The notes: generated from the sequence alone by a model not told the origin. A stretch of 64,000 nucleotides of DNA from Photobacterium sp. JCM 19050 (GCA_001310455.1 BAXG01000011.1:1-64000), one strand, 5' to 3'; positions 27,710 to 38,058 are shown, counted from the first letter of the stretch. Translations and numbers: made by a program.

Positions 27710-27919
27710 TTACAGCGGAGTTACGTTAGCTGCTTGCGGGCCTTTTTGACCTTGCTCAACGTCAAAAGAAACTTTTTGACCTTCAGCCAGAGTTTTGAAA
27801 CCTTCAGAAACGATAGAGCGGAAATGTACGAATACGTCTGCGCCGCCGTTATCTTGAGTAATGAAACCGAAACCTTTTTCTTCGTTAAACCACTTTACCA
27901 GACCAGTAGATTTAGCCAT
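27710..27919 (-). CDS. CspA-family cold-shock protein
   Basis: A 69-residue single OB-fold RNA chaperone. Both nucleic-acid-binding motifs are present: RNP1 (KGFGFIT) and RNP2 (VFVHF). Family members melt mRNA structure, often after cold shock or in stationary phase. It starts [19 protein letters not shown]. About 200 bases of AT-rich leader lie upstream, as is usual for csp genes, but I cannot point to a cold-box with certainty. Confidence 0.95.
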   Translation of the reverse strand: MAKSTGLVKWFNEEKGFGFITQDNGGADVFVHFRSIVSEGFKTLAEGQKVSFDVEQGQKGPQAANVTPL

Positions 27920-28262
27920 GTCTTAATTCTCTTTTAGCTGTCTTTAATTTATCGCAATATGCGATGTTAGGTTTTGAATTATTTAATGCAACGATAAAGA
28001 AAAGGGAAAACGCAGAATTAACATCGGCTAGGAAGGAATCTGAGGCTTAACTAAACTTAAAGTGTCACTGAATAACTCTTAACGTGGGCCATAGTACAGT
28101 AGTTTTGGTCATTGTAAAGCTAATCTTTTTTTATTTTTGAACGTAATTTTGGGACTGCCAGGTAGCTTGGCACAATTAATCTCATGTTCAATACAAAAAC
28201 GTCAACTGTGTCGGTTACGTTGGCATATGTCGGTATACACGTTAAAAAGTGGGGTGGTAGGG
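27920..28262. other. Divergent intergenic region of csp and the DUF418 gene
   Basis: A 343-base AT-rich gap expected to contain both promoters and the long 5-prime leader of the cold-shock gene. A small hairpin TGCCA-N7-TGGCA lies near 28155-28171. Nothing else is recognised. Confidence 0.45.
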
Positions 28263-29339
28263 ATGGGAAGGTCACCGGGATTTGATGTTGCCAGGGCATT
28301 GGCGGTTTTCGGGATGGTCATCGTCAATTTCAAGGTTGTGCTGAATGCCGATACGGGGCCGGAGTGGGCTTTAGCCTTTTCATCAATACTTGAAGGGCGA
28401 GCGGCTGCGCTTTTTGTGGTGCTTGCCGGAGTAGGGCTGGCATTTCTGACCCGCAAGGCAGTTGAATCCGGTGATCACGTTTCCATTTCTTCTGTGCGTT
28501 GGAACATCGTGAAACGTGGTGTATTGCTGTTTTTCTTCGGACTTGTTTACACCCCCGTTTGGCCTGCGGATATTCTGCATTTTTACGGTATCTATTTTAT
28601 TGTGGCTGCGGCTGTTTTTACCCTATCTGACAGAAACTTGCTGCGAATGTGTGCCTTAATCACGCTATTGTTTCCATTATTGCTGTTTTTGTTTGATTAC
28701 GACATAGGCTGGAACTGGGAAACCTTGACTTATCATGGACTTTGGACGGTTGATGGCATGTTTCGCCACCTGTTTTTTAACGGGTTCCATCCGGTTATTC
28801 CGTGGTCAGCATTTCTTCTTATCGGGCTATGGCTTGGCCGGCAGCGATTTGATGACCCTGCGCGGCGGAGAAAACTGATGCTTGCAGGCTTTGTTATCTG
28901 GGCAATCACCGAGTTGCTGGTGAAAGGTTTTCACGGATATTTGCTGACAGCGCCGGAATGGGAGATGACAGTCACGGAAATCAACGAGGTGGTCACTACG
29001 TCAGTTATTCCGCCCTTGCCCCAGTATATTGTTGCCGCTGGAGCGCTGGCGATTGGCGTTGCGATGCTCTGTGTAGAATTGACTGAAAGGTTCCACGGTC
29101 CTTTGGTCGAAGTTTTGGCTTCAACCGGGCAGATGGCGCTAACACTGTATGTGCTGCATGTTCTGTTGGGGATGGGAACACTCGAAGAAATGGGTTACCT
29201 CAACGCGCCACAGTCAGTGCTACTTTCTTTGGGTGCTGCTGGGATATTTTGCCTGTTTGCAATTTGGTTCAGTTGGATCTGGATGAAACGTTTCAAAGTT
29301 GGTCCGTTGGAGTGGTGTTTCAGAAAACTGACCAAATAG
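28263..29339 (+). CDS. DUF418 (YeiB-like) membrane protein
   Basis: A membrane protein of about 358 residues, from ATG 28263. It starts MGRSPGFDVARALAVFGMVIVNF, matching the YeiB N-terminal pattern of a conserved Asp and Arg before the first helix. The C-terminal DUF418 block reads STGQMALTLYVLHVLLGMG. About ten hydrophobic helices are visible. The function is unknown, though the fold is related to membrane acyltransferases. The open frame extends 42 codons further upstream, but that part does not resemble the family. Confidence 0.8.
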   Translation: MGRSPGFDVARALAVFGMVIVNFKVVLNADTGPEWALAFSSILEGRAAALFVVLAGVGLAFLTRKAVESGDHVSISSVRWNIVKRGVLLFFFGLVYTPVWPADILHFYGIYFIVAAAVFTLSDRNLLRMCALITLLFPLLLFLFDYDIGWNWETLTYHGLWTVDGMFRHLFFNGFHPVIPWSAFLLIGLWLGRQRFDDPARRRKLMLAGFVIWAITELLVKGFHGYLLTAPEWEMTVTEINEVVTTSVIPPLPQYIVAAGALAIGVAMLCVELTERFHGPLVEVLASTGQMALTLYVLHVLLGMGTLEEMGYLNAPQSVLLSLGAAGIFCLFAIWFSWIWMKRFKVGPLEWCFRKLTK

Positions 29340-29425
29340 CAGTTAACTTGCTGTTTACAATTCTTCAATGAACCAGTAGCCTGAAAATCTGGTCGCCCAC
29401 GTCCGGGCACAAAAGGAATCGATAA

Positions 29426-29485
29426 ATGAAAAGCGTATTCATCAGCACATTGTGGCTACTACTGGCAGACAACCTCAGCCGGTAG
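29426..29485 (+). CDS. Leader peptide of a leucine-type attenuator
   Basis: A 19-codon open frame (MKSVFISTLWLLLADNLSR) with AAGGA 8 bases before its ATG. Six of its codons are Leu or Trp. The run TTG TGG CTA CTA CTG at 29450-29464 lies exactly where a stalled ribosome would cover the first arm of the downstream helices. It is too short to be a normal gene and its place between DUF418 and the EamA transporter fits a regulatory leader. Confidence 0.7.
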   Translation: MKSVFISTLWLLLADNLSR

Positions 29486-29525
29486 CGAATACGTATAACT
29501 GGCTGTGAGAAATGCAGCCGGTTTT
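29461..29525 (+). promoter_or_regulatory. Transcription attenuator upstream of the EamA transporter
   Basis: Four segments can pair in mutually exclusive ways. Segment 1 ACTGGC (29461-29466) pairs with segment 2 (GCCGGT within CAGCCGGT, 29476-29483). Segment 2 pairs with segment 3 ACTGGCTG (29498-29505) as antiterminator. Segment 3 pairs with segment 4 CAGCCGGT (29515-29522) as a 9-bp terminator stem followed by TTTTGTT. Segments 2 and 4 are identical and so compete for segment 3. Segment 1 lies inside the leader's CTA-CTG-GCA codons. This is the layout of ribosome-mediated attenuators in amino-acid operons. Confidence 0.75.
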
Positions 29526-29581
29526 GTTACATCACTTCATTTGCTCACAGTCTCCATACCGTCATCATCAAGGAGATAGCC

Positions 29582-30540
29582 GTGAGCGCTGACAATCAGC
29601 AAGATGGCAAACAAATCACTATCGGGATTATTTATGCCTGATTGGCACTTTTCTGTTTTCCGCCAAGCCCGTACTGATCAAGCTGGCCTATCAGGCCGGG
29701 GGCGATGCTGTAGCAATTATGGCGCTACGGGCGGGCAGTTCCGTTCCGCTTTACCTCATCATTTTTCTGTGGCTTTGCAGGCTGCCGGAGAACCGTCAAA
29801 AATTCCGTGAACATGGGCTTAAAGCGGCTGCTATCGGCATACTGGGATACTACCTCGCATCCTATCTGGACATAGAAGCGCTGGCCTATATTTCGGCCCA
29901 GTTGGAAAGGTTGATTATCTTTTTGTTCCCGAGCTTTGTTGTGCTTCTCAGTTGGCTGTACATGAAACAAAAACCGGCGCCGGGAGTGATTTCTGCGGTG
30001 GTTGGCGGGTATATTGGCGTTGCCTTTATCGTGGTGCACGATATCGGCAGCCCCGGGCTGAATGTTGGACTGGGTGCCGGGCTGGCTCTGCTTTCTGCGT
30101 TTATCTTTGCCCACTACCTTATCTTCAGTAAACAGGCAATCACCCGGATGGGAAGCCTCTTGTTTACCTGTGTCGGTATGGGAAGTGCCGGGCTAGTGAT
30201 CCTTACGCAGGCGACTCTTTCTGATTTTGATGTCATGGCGATGTCCGGCGATTTTATCGCTTTTGGTGTGATGATAGGTATTTTCTGTACCGTATTGCCT
30301 TCATTCCTGATCGCTGCCGGAATGGCTCGGCTTTCTGCCACGCAACTTAGCCTGACCAGCAATGTCGGTCCGGCAATTACTGCCGCATTGGCCGTATTGG
30401 TACTGGGGGAGGCGTTTACGCTTTACCATGCAATCGGAATGGCGCTGGTGGTATTTTCAGTGGTGAGGATGAGCCGGAAAAAGCCCAAGCCTGCCGAGGG
30501 CCTTGATGTGAAAGGTTCACCGGCTGTGATGAAGAAGTAA
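29582..30540 (+). pseudogene. EamA-family (DMT superfamily) transporter (frameshifted)
   Basis: About 319 residues with roughly ten membrane helices in two EamA repeats, for example IIYALIGTFLFSAKPVLIKL near the start and ITAALAVLVLGEAFTLYHAIG near the end. Drug/metabolite transporters of this kind often export amino acids or metabolites. Start is GTG 29582, with AAGGAG 7 bases upstream. The frame breaks at 29637-29640: GCCTGATTGG needs one C to read IYALIGTF. The same CCC-to-CC loss is seen in fruA. A leader-peptide attenuator precedes it, so expression should follow charging of a tRNA, most likely leucyl. Confidence 0.8.
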
Positions 30541-30557
30541 CAAGCTGGGGAGAAAAG

Positions 30558-30598
30558 GTCTGCCCCCCTTCGCATAGGGGGATCGAGAGGGGGCAGAC
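30558..30598. terminator. Hairpin between convergent EamA and GltS-type genes
   Basis: A 10-bp GC-rich stem GTCTGCCCCC/GGGGGCAGAC (30558-30567 with 30589-30598), 18 bases past the EamA stop. No T-run follows. A second hairpin (30615-30633, GGGCTCGT/ACGAGCCC) lies beside it and may serve the opposite gene. Confidence 0.5.
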
Positions 30599-30636
30599 GC
30601 GGAGCGCGGTTTCAGGGCTCGTGTAACGAGCCCCTG

Positions 30637-31990
30637 TCAGGAAAGCGATTCCTGGCTGGTAAGATTTTCAGTCCGGCGGCGGTTGAAACCAAAACGCCAG
30701 ACGCAGAGCACAAACAGGATATAGGCGATACCGATGCCAAACGCTTCCCACTGCATACCCGTCATCATCGCAACCGGCATCAGGGAGATAATAAAGATGT
30801 CCGTAATTGACCCCGGCACATACGCGATGGCGTAATCATCCAATACCCGGCTTTTCATCTTCGGATCGACGATACGCAGCAACGCGATACCCATGGCAAC
30901 GGTGCCTGTCAGCCAGCCCCAGGAAAAAATACCTTTCTCAAACCAGTCATCACCCAGAATGCGTGGTGCAACCCAAAGCACCAGGAACAGGGTGAAGCAG
31001 ATGCCACCAATCGCCAGAATCACCATAGGTGCGAGGTAATGGACCAAGACGGTGATCTTGATAGCGGAGATGCCGAACACGATCAGGTAGTCGGTGGAAA
31101 TGCCGGCGGCGTGATCGAACACTTTGTCGCACAGGTAGCGTGATGCGCTTGTGCGTTTGGCGATAATGCGAATAAACATCCCGCCAAGGAAGCCGGTAAC
31201 AAAGGTCGGAATCTGTACCTTGTCATGGAATGAAGACAGGTAATGCGCTGACACGTAGGAGAATGCCGTAACCACCAGAACCAGCGCGGCATGGACCGCA
31301 AAAGTATCGACCGACAGTGAAGACATGGAGTCTTTCATGACGGCTTCCTGGTCGTCCGGATGTACCAGTCCTTTACGCTCGTGATCGCTCATGCTGGCGA
31401 AGGTGGTAAAACGCTTGATCAAGCCGAGTTTCAGTGCGACCTGCAGGATCATCATGCCCACGGAGATCGAAACAAAAATGCCGAGAGTTGCGAATGTCAG
31501 GCTGAGAGTGAATGCATCCTGCCAACCCATATTGCCGAGAATGTTACCCACCACAGCAGACGTGCCATGACCACCCATAAAGCCCGCAGACAGGGTGATG
31601 CCGATAGCCGGGCTGAGATCCGGCCAGATAAAGGTGGCAAGAAACAGGCCGAGTAAAGCGGCAAACAGCCACTGGGACACGGAGCTACCTGGTTAAATGC
31701 CCACAGCGAACCAGCACGTTTTGCCACAACCGACGGTGAAGGGAGATCGGTCGCCAGGCCAAGTGCCGAGAAAAGTGCAGCGGTCAGCAAGCCAGCGTTC
31801 GAGGCGAAGCCGCTTGTCCACGGAATGATATTTAACCCGGCTGGGCCGAGTGCCAGCCCAATCATGCCTGCCAGTACGGCAGAGGCAGGTAAAGACGCTG
31901 GAAAATGGAAAAGTGAACCCGCAGGATTTTTCCCAGCAACAATAAGGCCCCGGCAATGGCGAGGTCACTAAGCATCAAGCCGTTTGGCAT
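30637..31990 (-). pseudogene. Sodium:glutamate symporter family (GltS-like) transporter (two frameshifts)
   Basis: About 451 residues with many membrane helices. The re-entrant motif SAGFMGGHGTSAVVG matches the GltS GGHGT block, and DYLIVFGISAIKITVL lies in the second half. GltS imports glutamate with sodium; a different anion is possible for this divergent member. Two single lost bases break the frame: near 31893 (repair gives LPSAVLAGMIGLALGP) and near 31690 (repair gives WAFNQVASVSQWLF). ATG 31990 is preceded by AGGAGGAG. The 5-prime leader is long and hairpin-rich. Confidence 0.75.
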
Positions 31991-32625
31991 ATGCTCCTCC
32001 TAAAAATGACGCGCTGACGAGGTCAGGCGAAAGCCGCCATGGGAGGTCACGAACCTGATTTGCCATCTGAATGGGCAAAGCGAATACCTGCCTGGAGTGC
32101 GAAAGCACAGGCTGTCGGTAAGGGGTACATTGTGCCGGCTATAGACACAGCAATTTGAGCCGGTTGTCGTGATCTCGCCGTGGCAGAGACTATGAAATAA
32201 GGGAAAGTGCGAAAGCCGCGCTGTTAACCCGTTGAAACCGTCGAAGACGGTAATAGTGTCGCGCGAAAACCCGGTAGGGAACGGCGAGTTGGTCGGGGAT
32301 GTTGTATCGCCCTGATGATGGTAAATCCCGGGAGAGAGGCCGGAATTCGCGATGAATCCTAAGGTTTTTGGTTCGGGAAATCAAATTAAAAATTTATAAA
32401 AAATTATCTATAAATTCCATGTGGTTACAAATTCTGGATGTCTGATTCAGGTATCTGGATAGTATGTGGAGCGACCGAAAAATGGTTAGTATTCACCGTT
32501 TTAGACTGAAATCCAGCTCTGGCTTTTACAAATTGATGAAATACGGGGTAACGTGGTTGTTACCCCTAAAAAGGCGGATTTATATCCCCAAACCTGCACC
32601 TTGAAGGGATTTGGGGACAGGTTAA
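31991..32625. other. Hairpin-rich intergenic region / leader of the GltS-type gene
   Basis: 635 bases without a supported gene. The part next to the gltS-like start (32010-32220) contains GCGAAAGC three times (32027-32034, 32099-32106, 32209-32216). Two of these sit in clear stem-loops: GCCT-GGA-GTGC-GAAA-GCAC-AGGC, and GGC-GAAA-GCC. A further hairpin CTGAC-CTC-GTCAG is close to the ribosome site. The left half from 32390 to 32625 is AT-rich and shows nothing recognisable. No known riboswitch core was matched. Confidence 0.5.
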
Positions 32626-35600
32626 TCAGGCTTTTTCATGCTCCGTTTTGCCCGCCCCGGGTTTCCACCACCATACGAAAAACCGGCGGAAATCATCCAT
32701 CACGATATACAAAACCGGGATCAGAATGAGGGTGACCAGAGTGGAAAACAGAATGCCAAAGGCAAGGGACGTAGCCATAGGAATAACAATTTTTGCCTGC
32801 AGGCTGGTTTCCAGCAAGATAGGCACCAGACCAAAAAAGGTGGTCAGTGAAGTCAGCATGATTGCCCGGAAGCGGAAACAACCTGCATCGACCACAGCCG
32901 TCAGTTTGTCAGCCCCGTCTTCACGCCGGGCGCGGTTTACAAAGTCCACCAGAATCAGAGAATCGTTCACCACCACCCCGGCCAAGGCGATAATTCCCAT
33001 CATACTGAGCACACTCATAGAGATCCCGAGCAGGAAGTGACCGACAACAGCGCCAATCATCCCAAATGGAATAACCGACATAATAATAAGCGGCTGGTAT
33101 ATGATTTGAGCGGAATAGCCATCAGGGCATAGACAGTAAAGAGAGCGAAGAAGAAACCCTGCGCAAGGCTGAACATGGCTTTTTGCTCTTCTTCGGTTTC
33201 CCCTTCCAGTGACACGGTCACACCCGGGTAACGTGCCTGCAGTTCTGGCAAAAATTCGGTGCTGATTTCAGCGGCTATTTTTCCGGGCTCCACCTCATTT
33301 TTATCTGCGTTGGCGGTTACAGACACCGCTCGCTTGCCATCTATCCGGTTGATAGAAACATAGCTTTCGGACACGTCGATATCCGCTGCAGATGAGAAAG
33401 GCAGAGCCGTTCCGTCCGGGGTGCGAATCATCATATTTTCAAGGTGGCTGAGGCTTCTGCGTTGGTCGCTAGGGTAGCGCACCATCACTTTAACTTCTTC
33501 TTTATTGCGCAATATCCGCTGTGCTTCGAAGCCGTAAAAGGCATAACGTACCTGGGAAGCGAGGTCCGCCAGAGTGAGCCCAAGGGCTTCGGCTTCCGGG
33601 CGAACGGAAAGCCGGATTTCCTCACTGCTGTCGCCAAAATTATCAGTGATGTCAAACACACCCTGATAAGTCGACAGTTTGTCTTTCAGTGCCTGGGAAG
33701 CGCTCGACAGTATTTCCAAATCATCGGCTTGAAGCCGGAATGCGATAGCACCTCCGCCGTTGTTGGTAGAGGCATCCATGGAGAGTTTTTTCACCCCGGC
33801 AAGTGGCGGGATGGCATCACGCAGGGCATTGGAGATACTGATACCGTCTATCTCCCGGGTTTCCGACTTTGTCAGTTCGATAAAGAGGAAGGCATTTGTT
33901 GCACTTTCAAGGGCAACCAGGCTGTGTTTCACAACGCCACTGCCAAATTCCTCTTCCAACTTTTCATCTGTGGCGTAAAGGGCACTTTCGACTTTTTGCA
34001 GCGCTTTCAGGGTATCTTTTTCCGCGGTGCCGGTTTCCATATCCAGGCTGACCTGCAAAAAATCAGACGGGATATTGGGGAAAAAGACCCAGCGCACCTG
34101 CCCGCTGGCAAGCAACGCCCCGGCAAGGATGAGTACCCCGGCAAAAGCTGCCAGTACATGGTAGCGCCAGTTGATACAACCGGTGATAAAACGCCGGTAG
34201 CCGTGATGGATAAAGTGATCCAACGCTTTATGGAAGCGCAGTTTGGCCCGGGAAAGCGGGTTTCTTCCCCGGTTTGGCCGGTACCGCATATGGGCAAGGT
34301 GGGCTGGAGGATGAGTTTGGACTCTACCAGAGAAAACAGCAGGCAAAGAATAACGACCATGCCGATGGACTTCCAGATAACGCTCATGGTGCCTGTTACC
34401 ATGATCGTCGGTAAGAAGGCCGCGACGGTGGTGAGTACCCCGAACGTGGCGGGTACGGCGACCCGGCGTGCACCGATAATGACGTTATCGACGGAGTGCC
34501 CCTTGCGTTCGATTTCGTTGTAGGAACTTTCCCCGATCACAATGGCATCGTCGACGACGATACCTAACACGAGAATGAAGGCAAACAGCGTGAGCAGATT
34601 GATGGTGAGGTTAAAAGGCTCCATGGGCATGACCATCAACGTGCCAAGGAAACACACCGGCAACCCCATCATCACCCAGAACGCGAGTTTAAGATCCAGG
34701 AACAGTGCCAGAATCAAAAACACCAACAGCGCACCGTAAAACATGTTGGAGAGCATCATATTCAGACGCCCTTCAAGGTAGTGGGTCAAGTCGCCCCAGG
34801 TATCAATCTTGGCGCCGTCCGGCAGCGTTGTACGGCGTTTTTCAATGTACTCTTTAACCTCTTTGGAGATAGCAAGTGCGTCCTGGTCATCGACGCTGAC
34901 CACTTCGATAATCGCCGCTGGGTTGCCGTTGAACCGGGTATAGCTCATACGGTCTTCAAAGCCGTCGTTTATCGTAGCAACGTCTGACAGCATAAGGCGG
35001 CTGCCATCGGGGCGGGTTCCCAGCGTCAGATTCTTGAAATCTTCTCCGTAGTAGGCTTGTCCTTTGGTACGAAGGAGTATGTCTCCGCCTTCAGTGCGGA
35101 TGCTTCCGGCTGGAAGGTCGAGCGAGGCTTTTTGCACCGCAGCGGCCACCTGAGAGAAGGTGAGACCGAACTTCCGGAGCTGGTTTTCTGACACCTCTAT
35201 GGCAATTTCATCTTTCAGCACGCTGCTGAGTTCTGCGCCGGAAAGTGACGGCAGCGCGGCCAGCTCATCGCGGATTTGCTTGGCAAGGTTCTTCTGAGCC
35301 CGGGCATCCAGCTCGCCATATACGGAAACCCATATCACATTGCTGCGTGGCTCCAGCTGAAAGACTTCCGGGGTTTCAATGCTGGCAGGAAGGTGGAAAT
35401 ACTGTCCACCCGGCGCTTGATATCGTCGAGGACATCCTGCGTTTCGTAACCATCAGCAACTTCGATGGTGACAGAGCCTACGCCTTCCCGGGAGATAGCC
35501 GTGACCTTTTCCATCCCGGTAACATCTTCGATGGCTTCCTCAATTTTGAGGACGATGCCTTGTTCTATGTCATCCGGTGTCGCGCCAGGGTAGGCCACGG

Positions 35601-35763
35601 AAACCTGTATCCGGTTGAGTTCGAACCGGGGAAAAACTTCTTTGTTGATCAGCAGCGCGCTGAACATGCCGCCGACCAACAGGATAACCATCAGCAGGTT
35701 AGCTGCAACCGGGTTGCGGGCAAACCAACTGATGATGCCGGATGAGGTGTCATGAACTTTCAT
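32626..35763 (-). pseudogene. RND-family efflux pump inner-membrane transporter (three frameshifts)
   Basis: A proton-driven efflux transporter of about 1046 residues in the AcrB superfamily. The N-terminus (WFARNPVAANLLMVILLVGG) and first porter domain (VSVAYPGATPDDIEQGIVLKIEEA) are typical. TM4 carries the paired Asp of the proton relay (GIVVDDAIVIGESSYNEIE). The last helices (VVVNDSLILVDFVNRARRE) are also seen. Three single lost bases split it, near 35390, 34306 and 33096. Each is repaired by one base in a short run, giving STFPASIETPEVF, SKLILPAHLAHMR and SYTQPLIIMSVIP. It follows its adaptor gene by 10 bases. No outer-membrane channel gene is nearby, so TolC is probably shared. Confidence 0.9.
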
Positions 35764-35773
35764 CTCTACGCCT

Positions 35774-36937
35774 TCAGTCTGTTTGCTTGAGGGTTGCGGT
35801 CAGGTTTTCTTCCACGACAGTCACTGCCATGCCCTCACGCAGGTTCGCAGGGCCGGTCAGCGCGATGCGATCGCCTTCCTGCAGGCTGTTGAAGACCAGC
35901 ACGTCGTCACCCTGGTTGCCAATGACGTCCACTGCGCGCCAGGCAACCGTACCTTCCTCGGTAATCACTGCAACCTGCCCGTTGTCTACCACATAACGGG
36001 GAACCCGGGTGACGTTTTGTACCTGTTTCCCTTCTATGGTGCCGCTGACAAACGCCCCGAACCTGAGTGGAGCGCCTGTCTGCGGCTGGTTGTAAGGCGA
36101 CGGCACTTCCGCCACCAGGTAAATCATCCGGTTTTGTGGATCAACCACGCCTTCGGAGCGAACGAGTTGGCCGCGCCATTGGTAGTTGCCGTTTTCTGCG
36201 TTCATGGAGAGTGTCACCGGTGTCCCGGTCACATTCTCTTTAGGCAGGGACGCGAGGTTATTAAGGGTTATCGGGAGGCGAATTTCCGCGCTTTCAGTGC
36301 CGTAGAGCTCACCAAGGTTACTGCCAATGCCCACATACTGACCAAGCTGAATATTGCGGGTTCGGATTAACCCCGAGAAAGGGCTGCGAATTTCGGTGCG
36401 GGACAGGTTCCGACGGGCACTTTCCAATGCCGCCCGGGCTGATTTTACGTTCGCTTCTTCGCGTTTGAGCTGTGGGATACGCAGGCCAAGTGCCGGAACA
36501 GCGCCGCGTTTGAAATCCCGGAACTCGGTTTTTGCAACTTCCGCCCGGGCTTTTTCTTCGTTGAGGGAGGCCTGGGCCTGGGCAAGGGCAGCTTCGGATT
36601 GCCTTACTGCTGCCTGGTAGTCGGCAGGTTCGATATTTGCCAGCAACTCGCCTTTTTCAACATGGCCACCGGCAACGAATTTGTCGGACAGGGCGATGAT
36701 TCGCCCCTGTACTTCGCTGGTGAGCTGGGTTTTCGTTTTGGGTTCAACGGTGCCATAGGAGGATATGTCGAGGGTAATGGTTGCCGGATGAGCAGCCATA
36801 ACTTCCACGACAGGAAGTGGTGTCTTGGTCTCGCGCTTTTCCGGTTTTTCCTTTGTTGCCATTAGCAGTGATGCACCGCCAATGGCAGCAGCCAGAATGA
36901 AAAGAGGTCCCAGCCGCCGGATAAAGAGTGTGAACAT
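35774..36937 (-). CDS. RND efflux pump periplasmic adaptor (membrane fusion protein)
   Basis: A 387-residue HlyD/AcrA-type adaptor. An N-terminal membrane anchor (LFILAAAIGGASLLMA) is followed by the beta-barrel/lipoyl half VEPKTKTQLTSEVQGRI. A coiled-coil hairpin rich in Ala, Glu and Arg follows (residues about 130-180), then the second lipoyl half SPFSGLIRTRNIQLGQYV. It joins the inner-membrane pump to an outer-membrane channel. It is cotranscribed with the RND transporter downstream. Confidence 0.9.
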   Translation of the reverse strand: MFTLFIRRLGPLFILAAAIGGASLLMATKEKPEKRETKTPLPVVEVMAAHPATITLDISSYGTVEPKTKTQLTSEVQGRIIALSDKFVAGGHVEKGELLANIEPADYQAAVRQSEAALAQAQASLNEEKARAEVAKTEFRDFKRGAVPALGLRIPQLKREEANVKSARAALESARRNLSRTEIRSPFSGLIRTRNIQLGQYVGIGSNLGELYGTESAEIRLPITLNNLASLPKENVTGTPVTLSMNAENGNYQWRGQLVRSEGVVDPQNRMIYLVAEVPSPYNQPQTGAPLRFGAFVSGTIEGKQVQNVTRVPRYVVDNGQVAVITEEGTVAWRAVDVIGNQGDDVLVFNSLQEGDRIALTGPANLREGMAVTVVEENLTATLKQTD

Positions 36938-37124
36938 AGTGGCCCGTTACATTGCTTAAAGTGTTATTGTCGCACCGTGTTTTGATGCGGTTTTTCAATA
37001 TTATCCTCTGGTTGTATTGATTCCGTTAACGCTTGGATCAAACTTTTATACTGATGTGATACCGGCGTCACTTAATTTAAAAGTTGTTATAAAATCAATT
37101 GCTTAAAATCCGGTGTTCGGGTGT

Positions 37125-37916
37125 TTACATACCCATCAATTTATAGAGACCACCTTGCCGGATCTCTGAGGATGCCCTTGCGATAGTGCCGTCTTTTTGC
37201 CAGTTCTTCAGGGTTTGCTCTAATTTGGGTTTTACCGTTTGCCAGCTCTGTCCGGGATGAATGTCTGGCTGGTAAAGCATCCTTATCAGGAGACTGTCCA
37301 GCCCGGAGAGCAAATCCTCCGGCGTCCTGTCATTAAAAATTGAGGGGTATACCTGCTCGGAATCGTTTGGCAATCCCAATATCTGGGTGATTTCCTCCAC
37401 AACACAGGCAACCAGTTTGCCGTGCATCCTTGCCTGGTCGACCGGAATAACAACCCCGGCTTTGGTCAGGCTCCCCCGGCCGTTGGTGGAGAAATGGGCA
37501 GCGCACACCGCACCATTCAAAAAAGAAATATCCCGGGTGCCGAACAGTTTTCGGGCATCCCTGAACCAGGTGGACTGGCGGGTGAAAAGAATGGACAGAT
37601 TGGCTGATTGCTGGGAATCAGCTTTCGTAAACTGCAATCCAGTCAGTGTCGAGAGCTGCTGGAGGTGTAAGGCAACCAGTTCGCTATGGAGCTGGCGGTC
37701 ACCCACTTTATGTTCAATCCAGACGCTGACCGGGTGCGTCCACTTACGGACCCGCTGCTCACCCGGCGTATATTCGTTTTTCAGCGCTATCTGATGGAAG
37801 GCATTAAGAATAAAAGCCGGTGTCTGCCAGGAGTGCGTGGCAGCCAACGTGCTAGAGCTGCAAAAAAGTAATGCCAGACCCAACAGGGTTGTACCTAAAC
37901 GGGCAGGAATTCGCAT
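37125..37916 (-). CDS. DUF2927-family exported protein
   Basis: A 263-residue protein with a signal peptide ending in STLAA. The C-terminal half carries the DUF2927 pattern: VVEEITQILGLPNDSEQVYPSIFND, then LSGLDSLLIRMLYQPDIHPG. The EE-ITQ region resembles a metalloprotease helix but lacks a clear HExxH, so a catalytic role is not claimed. It lies 187 bases upstream of the RND adaptor gene on the same strand and is probably a separate unit. Confidence 0.75.
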   Translation of the reverse strand: MRIPARLGTTLLGLALLFCSSSTLAATHSWQTPAFILNAFHQIALKNEYTPGEQRVRKWTHPVSVWIEHKVGDRQLHSELVALHLQQLSTLTGLQFTKADSQQSANLSILFTRQSTWFRDARKLFGTRDISFLNGAVCAAHFSTNGRGSLTKAGVVIPVDQARMHGKLVACVVEEITQILGLPNDSEQVYPSIFNDRTPEDLLSGLDSLLIRMLYQPDIHPGQSWQTVKPKLEQTLKNWQKDGTIARASSEIRQGGLYKLMGM

Positions 37917-38008
37917 CAGTAATAACTTCCGGTGATGTGTCAGTCAGTTAGGATGAGGTTAGCACAAGCGCGGCGAATGGATGAGGGACACTTTTCTTGT
38001 TTTTGAGT

Positions 38009-38037
38009 TTCCGGGTTCAGTGTGCATGAACCCGGAA
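38009..38037 (-). terminator. Hairpin after the VOC gene
   Basis: A 10-bp stem TTCCGGGTTC/GAACCCGGAA (38009-38018 with 38028-38037), 22 bases past the minus-strand VOC stop. The tail is only weakly T-rich. Confidence 0.5.
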
Positions 38038-38058
38038 CACCCTTTTATTTGCTGCCGG

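Noticed and set aside
27549-27749. A 66-codon plus-strand frame overlapping the cold-shock gene end
   Set aside because: No ribosome site, and its 3-prime part is the csp hairpin and coding region read backwards.
32010-32340. Possible riboswitch of a known class (glycine, lysine, cobalamin, cyclic di-GMP, guanidine) before the GltS-type gene
   Set aside because: Individual words look similar but the ordered conserved cores are missing on both strands; kept only as an unknown structured region.
33444-34523. A 359-codon plus-strand frame opposite the RND pump
   Set aside because: Antisense to conserved RND sequence and unlike any protein; the long open frame is a codon-usage shadow.
32626-35763. 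RND pump as a genuine four-fragment pseudogene
   Set aside because: Each break is one lost base in a short run and every segment is conserved to the junction, the same pattern as in gdhA and fruBKA, so sequencing error is the simpler reading.
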